Assembly: GCA_977006965.1 (NCBI GenBank)
Contig: OZ345353.1
Span: 1,736,001 to 1,800,000, forward strand
DNA length: 64,000 nucleotides
DNA from: Phymatolithon calcareum
Taxonomy: Eukaryota; Rhodophyta; Florideophyceae; Hapalidiales
Direction of reading: 5' to 3'
Shown here: piece by piece, positions 19,431-30,728 of the stretch
How positions within the stretch are numbered: position 1 is the stretch's first letter
How the letters are laid out: each line of letters opens with the position of its first letter
Translations under genes and position numbers: made by a program
Notes under the pieces: model-generated
The model's database searches: none
What the model was told of the DNA's origin: nothing
Seen by the model: only the letters and a program-made list of their open reading frames with translations

Positions 19431-20937
19431 GTAAAGGAAGGTGTGGAGTTCCTCGGATTTCTGCTCGATTGCTCGGATCGCCGCACGCTCAACATCGCCT
19501 GCACGTCCCTTCGACCACGCAGAGTCGGAATTCTTCCCACCCTTATTGTTCGCAACCTTCGCCGCGCAAGCCTGGACGGAGACAATCGCGTACAAGATCC
19601 CCCTTTTCCCTTTTTCTTGCGCTCGTCTCAAGGTAGACGACCAAGCCAAGGCCGCCGCAAGAAGATAACGTCGTCCCAGCCCTTCTTGATCGCAACCGTA
19701 TTGCCGCACAAGCGAGTTCGGAGAAAATCGCGCTCAAGGTCCCTTTTCCCTTTTCGCGCGCCTGTCTCAAGGTCGCCGCCTGAGGACGACGCCGCCGTCT
19801 ACACGCTTACTCTGCCTGGTATCTATCGGGGATTTGTTGGCTTGTCTTTCTTTCCTCCTCTTTCTGTCTAGTCGCTCCCGCTCTTTTCTTCTCTCTCCTC
19901 TCTTGGGCTTTTCTCACCCATGTGGCGTCGGGTTCTTTTGAGCCTGGCGCTACAAGCGGTGCACTAACAAGAAATCCTTTGAAGTACGGAAGCAACGCTT
20001 TCGATCGCTGCCACTATGATCTTCATGTTGTTGACAATATCGACTTATACATGGTTCACACTCAAGAGGACTGGAGCAGTCCACAAGACATACACTTGTG
20101 GTCGGAGTGCCACATGGCAACGCAGCAGGGGTGCTTACCATAGCGGTAGCATTGCATGGAAATAAATACACTCCCAGAATCTCTGCAAGAGGCCAGAAGC
20201 CCAGGAGGAGTAGTAATTGCACAACGCGACTTAGTTCGTAATGCGATGCGGGGCTGTAGGTAGCAGCTCCGCTCAATGAACAGGTGTATCCATCAACACA
20301 ACGGATGAATGAATTGAAATCGCGCGCACCTACAGAGTGAAGAATAATGGGATATTGCTACAGACGTAAAGCGTTAATTTGCGTTAGGGGGGGAAACAAA
20401 GCAACGAAGTTATGTGCTTTGCAATATAGAAAAGTCACCCCATGTTTTCCAAGTCGTAATCTCTCTAGTGTACACTGCAGTAGGACTGCGTTGCTCGACA
20501 GCATTACGTGGACGCCTCATAGCCACAGGGCAGTTATCGACCCTGCAATGGGTGCTCGAAGTATTTCGTCTTGTGCATAGCACCTTTGTCCGAAACCGTG
20601 TATCCCAACGTTGCACAGTAAAATCGATTCGTTTGACCAAACTGTCCGCCTTCATTGACTTCCCACTCATGCTGGTGATGAGCAGACTATAGCTTCCAGC
20701 GTTCGCAGAACTGTCTGCATGTTACATGTTGGACTAAAAAGCCGTGGAATCAGGACTAAAAACTCGAAATGGAAGCACATCATAACGTAGTTAAGATTTA
20801 CGGGGATGACAGTGGTAAAGGTCCAGGTTTGTGGTGGTGCGTGGGCGAAAAACTTAAATAGTAGTTTTGAAGAAGTTATCGTCACCACAGCAAATAGACA
20901 ATGGGAGTCGAATCCTGTGCTGCGCGCGGGGTGATTC

Positions 20938-21860
20938 TTTCTTTCTTTCTTTACTGCAGAAGACGTTAACTAAAGGTAAAATCTGGGGTTGTCAAGCAAC
21001 CCCTAATTGTTCACGAATTTGAGTACTTCAAGCGGTTTCTCCTACATAATTCCTTTACCGTTTTAGGGCCTACTCTACCAATAGTCTGCCGCCTTGATAA
21101 ATCACGCCCACTGCAGCGAAGAATTAAGTGATCAACAGTCTCTTTGCTTCCACCTGGACAGGCCTTGCACATGGGGTCGTAGTCCACCGAACCATCGTCC
21201 TTCCGGTGAAAAGCTGCTACCAGCGAGCAGCATTCTGCGGAAAGTTGATTTAGGATGACTTCAGCACGTCTGTGACTAATCCGGAGTTCTGGGGGTAGAA
21301 ACTGTACACTTCTTGGTTTCATCGAATTGCGCGGTTTAATTATGGACCGCGCGGCTTCCATGGTCAAGGGTACGCCTTGATGCGTCACGAGATCTGATTC
21401 CGTAATGACTCGACGAGCAAGCTCGTCGGCTTTCTCGTTCCCAGGTATCCCACAGTGGCTTGGAACCCAAATCGCCTCGATGGTGACGTTGTCCTCCATC
21501 AATGCCTCCATGGCTTCCCACAGCTTCCTTGTCATTTCACCATACATCCGAAGCTGTCCGGCCAATGCATCCAGACAACTGCAAACCATGCACCGCGTAT
21601 GCATGTGCACCGTAAAGAGTGACCGGTTCGCAGTAGCTCTTCCGGAATGCCTCCATTGTGGCCTTGTCCGCTCCCCAACTCGTTCCGCTCAGCGCACGCA
21701 TGAAGCTAGTCTTAGCCTTCAGTTTCCGGGAGATTTCTGTGCAGTGTTTCTTGAAGATCAGCCTTTGGTCGAAATGCACTCCCAGAAATTGTAGTCGGTC
21801 GTTGCTTCGATAGGTACACTGTCGATAGTGACTGCCTGGTTCAGTATGTCCTTTGGACGA
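20938..21860 (-). mobile_element. 5'-truncated non-LTR retrotransposon (LINE family A)
   Basis: On the minus strand the element starts inside the reverse-transcriptase thumb (LGVHFDQRLIFKKH, ALSGTSWGADKATMEAF). It continues, after a frame break and deletion, into the end of an RNase H domain (WVPSHCGIPGNEKADELARR, with the catalytic His and Asp region). A Cys/His zinc-knuckle-like tail follows (MCKACPGG..HLILRC). The 3' end is an (AAAG)n tail near 20938-20955. The element is flanked by identical 10-mers, GGGGTGATTC, at 20928-20937 and 21861-21870, which I read as target-site duplications. Frameshifts make it non-functional. The second copy at 54425-54666 carries the same C-terminal tail. Confidence 0.85.
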
Positions 21861-22317
21861 GGGGTGATTCAATGGATGACTGCACACCCCTGTATCGAAT
21901 TGAAGAAAGAGCGGTGAAATCGCGGAGACGTAACCCAGAAGGACGGGCGTGGAAAAAGTAGGCCCAGTGGTGGATGTTGTGGTTGGGCACCTCAGGGAAT
22001 TAAACCGAGGTGCCTCTCCTGATGGAGAGGCTGCGCAATATCAAGGCAATGCCTGGATGAATATGCGTACGCTGCGGTAAAAAGGAGCTTGCGGGCAGTG
22101 GCGAAACGCTCTGCGATCGGAAATTCGGATACAGCATCATGATCACACTTTCTTTTAGTTAGTCAGAAGTTAGCTTCAAAACTCATTTGTAGCTCAAGTA
22201 CTCCCTAAACTGCGTGAACAATGTCCACGATAATCTATTTCCTGCTCATAAATTGAGCAAAGCTTTTAAAGCCTTGCCTAGACTTAAAAGTCTATAATTA
22301 TGTTGCAGTGTGTATTC

Positions 22318-22665
22318 ATGGAGGTTTCCGGTTTCGATTGGGGCATCCTTCCTGAAGGACGCACCAGTGCCAACACCCTACTCCGCCCAACTTTTTATTA
22401 TCATCGTACAGGACCACGTCGTCAAAAGAGTGATTGCAAACGGACACTTGGATCGCTGGCAGTGCTGGGTTGACGACGGCGTCGAGGGCAGCTCACTGGG
22501 AGGTATGTCTGCCCGCCGTCAAGTAATCAAAAGTCTAATGCCTTGAACGATGCACCCCAGCTCAATCCTTCACACAACCGCCGCGTCGTGCGGTATTGTG
22601 CATTTTCTTTTATCGTAGATGTGCAATCTATGATCTGGACAAATGCAACCCACTGCACTCATCCC
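22318..22665 (+). pseudogene. Broken fragment homologous to the PARP gene at 49219-52158
   Basis: The fragment aligns with roughly 49841-50190 of the intact PARP-like gene. Translated matches include SGFDWG (parent AGFEWG), VQDHVVKRVIANG (parent TQDYVAKRAFANG) and RWQCWVDDGVEG (parent LWQYWVDDGIDG). After a frame break the nucleotides match again (CAGCTCAATCCT..CGCGTCGTGCGG..GTGCATTTTCTT). The frame is interrupted by stops and shifts. Only the region spanning the WWE-like domain is present, with no catalytic domain. It is either a relic of a former paralogue or a fragment moved by a mobile element; the parent has no introns, so retroposition cannot be judged. Confidence 0.8.
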
Positions 22666-23620
22666 GTTCGCAAACCTGTCGCGTAATGCCTGGTCCATCC
22701 TCTTTTTAGGATTGTCTTCCCTTCAATCTTTTCGAACCGCTCTGAGAAAGAACACGGACGATGACTCCCTATTCTGGCCCTTTTTCGATTGCTACGCTTT
22801 AAAGTTTTTGTTGGATCAATACGGCTAGCCACATCAAGTATACAGTATTCATTTATTTTAACATTTTTATTGGATATTTGTCTTCCATGCCAGAAAAATA
22901 CTTGGCCGATTTGGACATTTGGTCTCCGCTTTCGCATGTGCAAGAAATATAATCCTGCATGTCGGCGTCTGTTTTAAGACTTCAGGTATAAGTATAGATA
23001 GTACGGATCGCATTAAGATGCAGAGAGTGCTGAATAATGATCTGAACTATTGATCTCATTCAGCAAAATACTTTGTGTTCTTGTCCTCCCTTATGCGACA
23101 GTACGTGTAGGACGTAGCGAGAATTTGAATTTACCAAGGCGATCTTCAAAAGTTTTAATTAGAATAGTTGTGAGAGCATTGAATTGGTGACGCACCATTG
23201 AGCGTCAATGGCTCTTCTCATCATGTCTTGAAGTCTCCTTTGATATTGGAGTGGAGACCACAGAGACTTGATAGTATCTGGTTGCTCCAGATGCACATCC
23301 GGGCAGCATGAACGTTGCCAGTGCATTATGCCAGGAAGCGTCGTCCGAAAGTAAGAAGACTGATAAATTCAAGAGTGAGTTTCAGACTAGTCGGACTTTA
23401 TCTGGCCATGGTGAGATGATGCAGGTCCACCACAGGAGTTATTTAAAACGAACTTCGAAACCTGATGCGCGAAGGTCATTACAGTAACTCACCTCTGACT
23501 GGCGGTAGGTTTCAACGGACTACGCACCGGAAGGTAGCGATGGCGGAAGCCTTGCCCATATAATCGTGAGACTATGACTCTTAAAACTTTCAAAAAAAAG
23601 TAACTGATTGTTATTGATTA

Positions 23621-24039
23621 TAGGAATGAGCATCGATATTTCGATATCAATGAAATATCAGATATCAGCTCAATTTTCGCAATATCAACGAATATTAGCC
23701 TTTTTCCGAAATATCATCGATATCGAATCATAACATAAATTCGAAAATATCCATTCAAAATTTAAAAATCTCTCTTTTTGAGAGACGAAACATACTTCTT
23801 GATGGAATTAAGATTGCACAATCATAACGTTTACACGTGTACTCCGAAAATTGGTGTTATTTTTGAACAAATTGTACAAAAATGAAGAGCAATATCATTG
23901 ATATATCAAGGAAAACTTGAATATCAACCCTAAGTCACGTTGGCTGATCGTTTGTCATACCTCTGATACTATATCAGAGGTTTGATAAAAATATCAAAAG
24001 TGGTATCAGACTTTAGCATCTCGTTGATGCTCATCCCTA
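23621..24039. mobile_element. hAT-type MITE with 8-bp target-site duplication
   Basis: A 419-base AT-rich element with terminal inverted repeats TAGGAATGAGCATC and (reverse complement of the right end) TAGGGATGAGCATC, 13 of 14 identical. It is flanked by ATTGATTA at 23613-23620 and ATTGATTG at 24040-24047, an 8-base duplication with one change, the length typical of hAT transposases. The interior is full of ATATC/GATAT words (TCGATATTTCGATATC and similar), which form sub-terminal repeats. There is no coding capacity, so it must have moved with a transposase encoded elsewhere. Confidence 0.8.
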
Positions 24040-24237
24040 ATTGATTGCATATAGCAATCTTATTCTTGAAAAAGTGCTTACACTATCGAACCACGTGTGT
24101 TTCATGTCGTGAGTACTTTTGTTGTAGCAAAGCAGAGAAAAGGTTCTGCTCTTCCCCACACACAACAGAAATTTCCACGCGAGGGCAGTACGGTTCGCCC
24201 TGAACCCTCAGCGCCATCCACCGGATGAGATAGCGCG

Positions 24238-25744
24238 ATGGAGCGGTCAACATTGGCCGCGCTAGGTCATGCTTTCGGCGATGCCGTCCTGTCCATAGGC
24301 GGATATGTCGTTTCCTATCGCGTCGGAGTTGCGTTTTACCGGCGGTTGGTAATGCGCGAATCCGTCCGTCCGCAGTACGTTACTGTGACTTCTACGTCGC
24401 GAATTTAAATCCCGCTTTCTGTGCGCATCGCCACTGACATGCCACTCTCGCGTGCATAGTCCTGGGATCCAGAGATTGTTTGCGGTGACGTTTGCGGTAA
24501 GCCTGTCACTTGTAATGCTAATCCTTTTCGAAGGCGTTGGTCTAATGCACACAGTGACTCGTCGACTCAACTGGCTGTTCGATGTGTACGTTCTTCTGGC
24601 GCTACTCGTGCTCATACTGCCTGCGGCGCAGGTGCATCATTTGATGTGTGATGCCGGAGTTGCAGCTGGCGATAGCGCGAAGGTGGCAATTCTAGCGGAA
24701 TTGGTATTCCTGTACGCGTTCTGGCGTATCGGTGACCCATTTGTGGCGCAACGGGCGCGCGGGGCACCCACTTTGCTGTTTGTCGAGGCTGCGATGGGGC
24801 GCATTCTTATTGTTGGCACGACGATGCTGGCGATACTTTCAGGATTCACGGCGGTCAATTTGCCGTATGCGTATCTTGGTTGGTTCTTCCATCGCGTGTC
24901 AGAGCGTGAGGTGATTGCGCTTGAGAAGCGATTACTCACCGCGCTCGATGACATCGCGGCCGAGAAACGTCATGTGTTGGAGACGGAGGCTCCTAGCAGT
25001 AATGGCGGCGCAGGAAGCTCCGCCAGACGGATTAGACATATGCCGGACGGACTCATCGCCGCAGAACGCCGTGCAGATATGCTTTTTTTGCAATACAACG
25101 AAGCGGCGCGTGCATGGAGCGACATACGATTTGCGCGCACTGGTCTCGGTCGTCTCTTCACCGCGCTCGGTGCCCTTATGTTGTTGCTATGTGCGGTGCG
25201 CGTCTTTTTGGCGCTGAACAACATATTTTTGCATGTCCGCGGTGCGCGGCGTGGGGCCGCGGGTACCCCAAAAATGATCTCGTACCTGCATCGATTGTTG
25301 GTTCCGTTCGGGGTGCAATTGGACAAAGAGGTGATGTATCAATATGCTACACTCGGTTTCACGAGCGTGCTGATTGCGACGAACATGCGTGCGGCGCTGA
25401 TTCGAATGTCGAGCTTGTTCTCTCTGATTTCCGACAACGAGAGTTTGAGCACAAGTGCACCGGTTTTTATCGCGCATTTAATGGGGACGTATGTAATTTC
25501 AAGCACCATTCTGGTTCGGTCGTTCCTACCGCCTGGCACAAGGGTGTTGATTGCGGATGTGATGGGAAACATGGAGTTTCAGTACTTTCAAAATTGGTTT
25601 GATGTGCTGTTCATCTCCAGCGCGGCCGTCGGGGCGATTCTACTGGCGTACCAGGCTGGTCGATTAAAGCAGAGAAAACCGAAGAGAGCTGGTCCATTTG
25701 TTGTGCGACAAAACGGGTGGAGTAGAAAAATGGCGAACGATTAG
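24238..25744 (+). CDS. GPHR: GPHR/GTG-type Golgi pH regulator (two exons)
   Basis: Exon 1 is 24238-24374 and exon 2 is 24460-25744; the spliced product is 473 residues. The family signature is strong: a run of helices, FWRIGDPF at about 133-140, LSGFTAVNLPYAYLGWFF at about 172-189, a charged helical loop starting SEREVIALEKRLLTALDDI, and C-terminal MGTYVISSTILVRSFLP, ending in FQNWFDVLFI. GPHR proteins are multi-pass Golgi/ER anion channels or regulators (plant GTG1/GTG2). Without exon 1 the protein would lack the first helix. The small upstream exon encodes GGYVVSYRVGVAFYRRL, which restores the family N-terminus. The 85-base intron has donor GTACGT, a CACTGAC branch-like site and acceptor ATAG. 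Confidence 0.9.
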
Positions 25745-25944
25745 GTGCGCACCGGCGAGAGGTTGACGTTGATGAATCAAGTCCTTTCGGCGTGGTGTCG
25801 GATAAACGAAGGGTGGACGGCAGTGTGATAGATCGAAGAGTGGGCTGTGGGATATGACCGGGGTGGTGTTGTAGATAGAGGACATCAGGATTCTGGACGA
25901 CCGTGAACGATGTACAGTTACTAACTTGAATGTGGCTGTTATGC

Positions 25945-26765
25945 TTCTATTGTTACTAAAATAAAATTTCAAGGATGCGATTCATCTGCTTAACAGTTGT
26001 TTACTTCCATAAACAGGGGAATGCGGCAAACTCAATGCACAATTGCTCTCGCCCGTCTCGATGTTCGATCCCTATGTAGGCGATTTGTCTTTGGCGGCGA
26101 AACAGATGCGAACCTTTTGCACAGCGGCAATAACGTTTTTATGCGCTCTACTCGTCAAGAAGAACAATCGGATCAACGCAACGCACGGGATGCAGCCGTG
26201 CGGGAAAGGGACACGTCGCCCAATACCCTATGTCGCCATCTTCTTCATCTTCAACCGTTCCTCTTGTCGCCTTGATAGGTGCTTGAGTGGAGCAGGTGGT
26301 TTGCTTCGGCAATGGGATGCAGCCATGCGGGAAAGGGACGCGTCGCCCATGACCCTATGCCGCCATCTTCTTCATCTTCGACCAGAACAAGTCTTCATGT
26401 CCCCTTGATTCTCTCTTGATTATCGCAGGCGGTTTGAATGGATAGGGGGACGTTGCTGGGGACGAAAACTTCTTAAGTAGCCCTCACATGTCTCTGAATG
26501 TTTCGATTCGCGGTGCGTGTATGTAGACACGCGAGCGTTAAAACGCGTGATTGGGCGTTCGTTCGGCAAAAATAGCAACTCAGCTCAGCCTGAAGGTCCT
26601 GTGAGTGGCTCAGTTTCTGTGTCTTCGTTTGGCAAAATAGCATCTCGGCACAGATGGTGCTCGTAGTAGGTGATCTGTTGGGCCATATGGGACCGTGTCT
26701 CTCGAGTGTCTATGCGCTGTTTTTCGCTTCGGTTATAGTAAATAAGAATTTGATAGTTAGCGTCT
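25945..26765. repeat. Dispersed repeat R1 (copy 1)
   Basis: It aligns over several hundred bases with 40786-41475. Shared blocks include ATTGTTACTAAAATAAAATT, GGAATGCGGCAAACTCAA and TTCGGCAAAAATAGCAACTC, all in the same order. Its last 100 bases match 41870-41925 and 19310-19430, so relative to copy 2 an internal stretch of about 350 bases is deleted. A minus-strand frame present in copy 2 as well (a basic segment, CKRFA..L.PKTNR) suggests a decayed element protein. No terminal inverted repeats or target duplications were clear. Confidence 0.7.
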
Positions 26766-28599
26766 CGTACGTGTGGTCAGCTACGGAATGTCCACTGGCT
26801 GTTATGTAAAGCATTTTTGCCTAAGGCCATCACGCAGTGCTATTATTGTATCCTGACGCAGTGCTGAAAGTATCGGATATACATCCTATTTCGCAAAATT
26901 TCAAAAAAATTCTGCGACAATACATGGATAGCTAGTCATCTCATCGTGCAACATCTTAACAGTAGATTCTACAAATTGAGACATCCAGCACCTCATGTGT
27001 ACAGTCGCGACATAAAGAATGAAGACAACCCGGTTTTGTTCTTCAGAAACTCCTCTCTTTTGGACTCCGTTCCTTCTCCTTCCTCTCTATTGCGGAAATT
27101 GTGTCCATCCGGTTTGAACACTTTAGCAGATCGACAGATTTCTCGCTGTACAGCTCCGCCGTTATAGTGTCTGATTGTGAGACGGATTTTTGTCGAGAGT
27201 TCTCGGCGCCGGTCAAACGTCTCTTTTGTGCTGGGTGAACATTTTTCGCAACGAGCCCTGTGCGATATTAGTTCATTCTCTGTACGTTCGTGATGAGAAG
27301 TTACAACCAGAGGACATGATTTGCCTCTAAGCTGATGAGTATTACTTTCCTCTCTTGCTCCGGGTGGAATCGAATCGTATTTCGAGCGGCAGCCAGAGAA
27401 GAAGGAGTGCTTTCCTAATTAACTGGCAGAAATAACGCACTGCCGTAATCTAAGTCGAAGATAATTCAGCAATTAAGCACTGCCTTGCGAGCCCCATCAG
27501 CGGGGAGAAAGAAGTTTACATACATTACTTCCCTCTTAATATGTACCATTAACGGAGCTGCCTTGATGGTGAGCCGGATCACTTGATGAATAGCAGGAAT
27601 AGCTCCACCATGCCACTTCTCACAAATTCACTGGCAGCTGTAACGTTACGATGTTCAGGCCGCAAACGAACATTTAACAATAACTACCAATCTTAAACCG
27701 AAACATTCAAGTGGAAGTGGCTGTGAAATAATTACGACGACTGACACTGCCTTGGTCAGACGCTAGAGTTCATTGATAAGATAGTGCAGACAAATCGGTA
27801 TAAGCAGGCGAGTGAGAGCAGCTACGAGAAGGCAAGGCAAGAACACACAAACCTCAAAGGAAAAGCGAGCGAGAAGACATCTCAATTGCAACCTTAACTC
27901 GAATTGCCACAGGGCGCTGACGAGACACATCTCACGTTTGCCATCGGGGCATTGGACGTCGTAACGTTACAGCAGCATCACCTGTAGGAAGGCCACACTG
28001 GCCCGATCGTTTCGTCACAGTCTTGATTTAAGCCTCAGGATTGACTCAATAGGCTATGATAGCTGCCCTGCGTTAGCTCAAGATGTCTCTGGACACGAAA
28101 GTTTACGTCGTCCATAAGCAAGCAGCTTTAACGACACCCACACCCACAAAATTCTGGCCCTAAGCTTGTAATGTTTCGGGAAATGCGTAGGCCACAATGA
28201 TGGCGAAATGGACCAGACAACAAAATGTTCTGCCGTAATATATCAATAAAATCGCAAACGTGCACATGGTCAAGATGGGAATTGCTTGCCAAGATGTGCT
28301 CCAAAGTTCCAAGTGAGCCACGATTGACGGCGAGAAGTTGGATTCGCCAAGTACCGAACAGCGCTTTGGAAGCCATGCCACGAGGAGTTCAGGGGACCCA
28401 GGAGTATCAGGTGATACTCCTTGGAGACGGTGTGAATATCTGTTTTGGGCCAGCAGTGGGGGCTAGATTTACAAGGAAAGTGCAAGGTGGAACAAGAACC
28501 ATGTCTCGACAAGCTGCGCATGTTTATCTAGCAAGCCTTCAAGAACTATTGCCTGCATAGTGTATCATGGTTCCACAATACAGGATAGATTACCCACAA

Positions 28600-29940
28600 T
28601 GGCACACGCCAACCTTCATTTCATTCATTTTGCCTTTTCTCCTAGTGGGGCTAGCAGCGATTTGAGGGCATAAGTTTCTTCCGTTCTACCCTATCGTTAG
28701 CGAGTTTGACTGCGGCTTTCACGTCTAGTCTAGGTACGTCACCAAAGATTGCTTCTGGCGTTGGTCTGGCGTACTGGGCACCGTTCGCCCATTCTAAGAA
28801 TGTGTCCAAGCCAGTTCCATCGTAGGTCTCTGGCCCGCATTACCACGTCGATGGTGAGTGTCCTGGCTTCGTCGGCTATTGGTCTCTCCATTATTCTCGA
28901 TAGCATCTTGAGCACCTGTTTACTTGAGTTTCTTCCGCACTGTTTCGGTCAGCTTCCATGTTTCACAGCCGTATAGGAGAGTTGATACAACAGAAGAGCC
29001 AAAAAGACAGAGACGCAGACCTGAAAATAGTTTTCTATCGGTCAGAATCCGTTTGAGGTCTTGAAACTGGGACCAGGCAATTTGGATACGGTGATTGACA
29101 GGGACTAAGGGGTCACCGTCTGTCGACTGCATTACGCCAAGATATTTGACGTGTGTTCCCAAGGTCTTCGATTTCTAGGCGGACGCGTTTCAGCTCCTTT
29201 TGTGCCAGTTCCCCTTTTGCTTCTTTCACAAGCTTGCCTGCCAGTGATCCGGCACGGGAAGCGACCGTCTGTGCGGGGAGCTTGGACACGAGACCCCAGC
29301 GCTCCTCTGTGAGACGGAGTGCTTCTTGTGGCTAGTAGTCTAAGTATTCGACGGAGACGCGCATTTGGCTTCTGCTTTTTACCCGAACAAGAGTGCTCAT
29401 ATGCCAGTCTAGCCGACCGAGGTCGTCCAGCTTTCGCATAGTGATTTTTGCGCCCACTGGCGGACATTGTTTTCTGCAGTGCAGGCGGCGGTGTGCTGCC
29501 AGGGAGGTCGCGTATGGGAATTTCCTTTCGCAATCAGCGTACTGGATTTGAAATCCATTGCTTCGACATCTTTTTCCGTTGTGCGTGTGACTCTTTCTGC
29601 CTTTTAGATATGCAATATGAAGCGCTTGTGGTAACGAGCCCTTTTTGTAACTACCCTTCTTGCTCGGGGTGAGAAGGTGATGCAGCAGCCGGAGTATCGA
29701 TCTCCGGAAGGTGTTCGTTCCGAATAGACAGAGCACTGTCAGAATTCCATCCGTGGGTCTCTGTGATTCCCAGAATGTCGTATCCCAGGTCCCTGCAGAG
29801 GCTCATCGTGATGTTGGAGAGTCCGCCGCAGTTCCAAATCGCAACGTGGAGTTTAGTAGAGAAATTTATTGCTTTCCGAGTGCCTTCTCTGTCTCCTGCG
29901 CGCCCCTTTCGGAACGAGTCCCTTCGCAGCAACCGAAGCG
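28600..29940 (-). mobile_element. Decayed non-LTR retrotransposon (LINE family B)
   Basis: Read on the minus strand: the start of an AP-endonuclease domain (AIWNCGGLSNI..DILGITETHGWN) near 29870-29750, then a C2H2-like finger (C..F..L..HRRLHC) near 29560-29480. A reverse-transcriptase end follows (VKYLGVMQSTDGDPL, then LYGCETWKLTETVRKKL) at 29150-28925, and after a frame break a RWNWLGHILRMGERCP tail near 28800. The central catalytic part of the reverse transcriptase is missing and frames shift repeatedly, so this is a dead, internally deleted copy. It belongs to a different family from the copies at 20.9 and 44-46 kb. Confidence 0.8.
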
Positions 29941-30194
29941 ATCCTGTGCCGCGCGCGGGAGTGTGTATTACAGGACAGGAAAATCTGCACTCCTACGTAC
30001 CTACTTAAGCCAGCAGTCACCTTCGATAGTTGGATAGTGAGACAGCTGCTACAACCTAACCAAGCTCATCGATTTTTCTCGAGGCAACGCGTCGTTCTCG
30101 AACAGTAACTTTCACATATACACTGCATAACGGGTGTACGAAGCAAACAGAATTTGCTGAGATCTGCAAATTCAATCACGTTCATCGTCCTCAC

Positions 30195-30648
30195 TACAGT
30201 AGACAAAAATTTACCTCTGCGTCTAATAGGAAAACTGGAGGCAATACAGTACCGTAGATCTGATCCAACACGGCCTACTGTAGAGGCGTAACCGGGCTGA
30301 TCAACAACTTCCCTACAGTAGAGTACACCAGATTCAACTGCACGAAAACGAGAAAAAGTTGTTCGCGATCCATAAGCTCAAAACCACTAAACTGCAGGGT
30401 GCACCACCTTCAATATCTTTTCCGTTCTCCACTGTCCACTACTCTGGACGACTGTCCTACGAATACTGTAAAAAAGGGGATCAATCAATGAAAAATATGA
30501 TAAACTGACAAATCATGGGGGGCACTGACAAGGACGCAGAGCGCGGGAACACGTGCCGTTGAATTGCAAAAAATCATCGTCCTGCACCGCCCAGAAGTCC
30601 ACGCCCGTCTATTCTTCCACAGTCAACTCCACACACTCCTTTACTGTA
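30195..30648. repeat. Cluster of TAC(A/T)GTA motifs upstream of SAC1
   Basis: Six copies of TACAGTA or its complement TACTGTA occur at 30195, 30245, 30276, 30314, 30464 and 30642, within 460 bases ending 80 bases before the SAC1 start codon. The near-palindromic 7-mer recurs throughout the non-coding parts of the window. A regulatory role is speculation. Confidence 0.6.
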
Positions 30649-30728
30649 CTTTAGATCGAAGGACAGCAAGCTCGTTATCCCGGCGTCCCACACAACGCGA
30701 CCGAGTTTGTGTCCCTGTGCCCGCCGCG

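Larger units (their letters stand above)
18142..24237. other. Repeat-rich interval between SEY1 and GPHR
   Basis: No intact gene is recognised. The interval contains one end of a dispersed repeat (19226-19430), a C/T-rich low-complexity region with loose internal duplication (about 19540-19910), a LINE fragment with target-site duplications (20938-21860), a broken PARP fragment (22318-22665) and a hAT-type MITE (23621-24039). Remaining stretches, such as 18142-19225 and 22700-23600, show nothing identifiable. Confidence 0.5.
25745..30728. other. Repeat-rich interval between GPHR and SAC1
   Basis: It holds dispersed repeat R1 copy 1 (25945-26765), a decayed LINE (28600-29940) and a cluster of TAC(A/T)GTA motifs upstream of SAC1 (30195-30648). 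The section 26770-28600 shows only short frames without domains on either strand, plus a small perfect hairpin near 28403 (GGAGTATCA / TGATACTCC). No other gene is recognised. Confidence 0.45.

Noticed and set aside
20938-20955. TTTC microsatellite as an independent repeat.
   Set aside because: It is explained as the 3' tail of the minus-strand LINE that ends here.
28128-28560. Overlapping frames on both strands, one with a hydrophobic stretch.
   Set aside because: No domain, no start context and no family likeness; the hydrophobic run alone does not make a gene.
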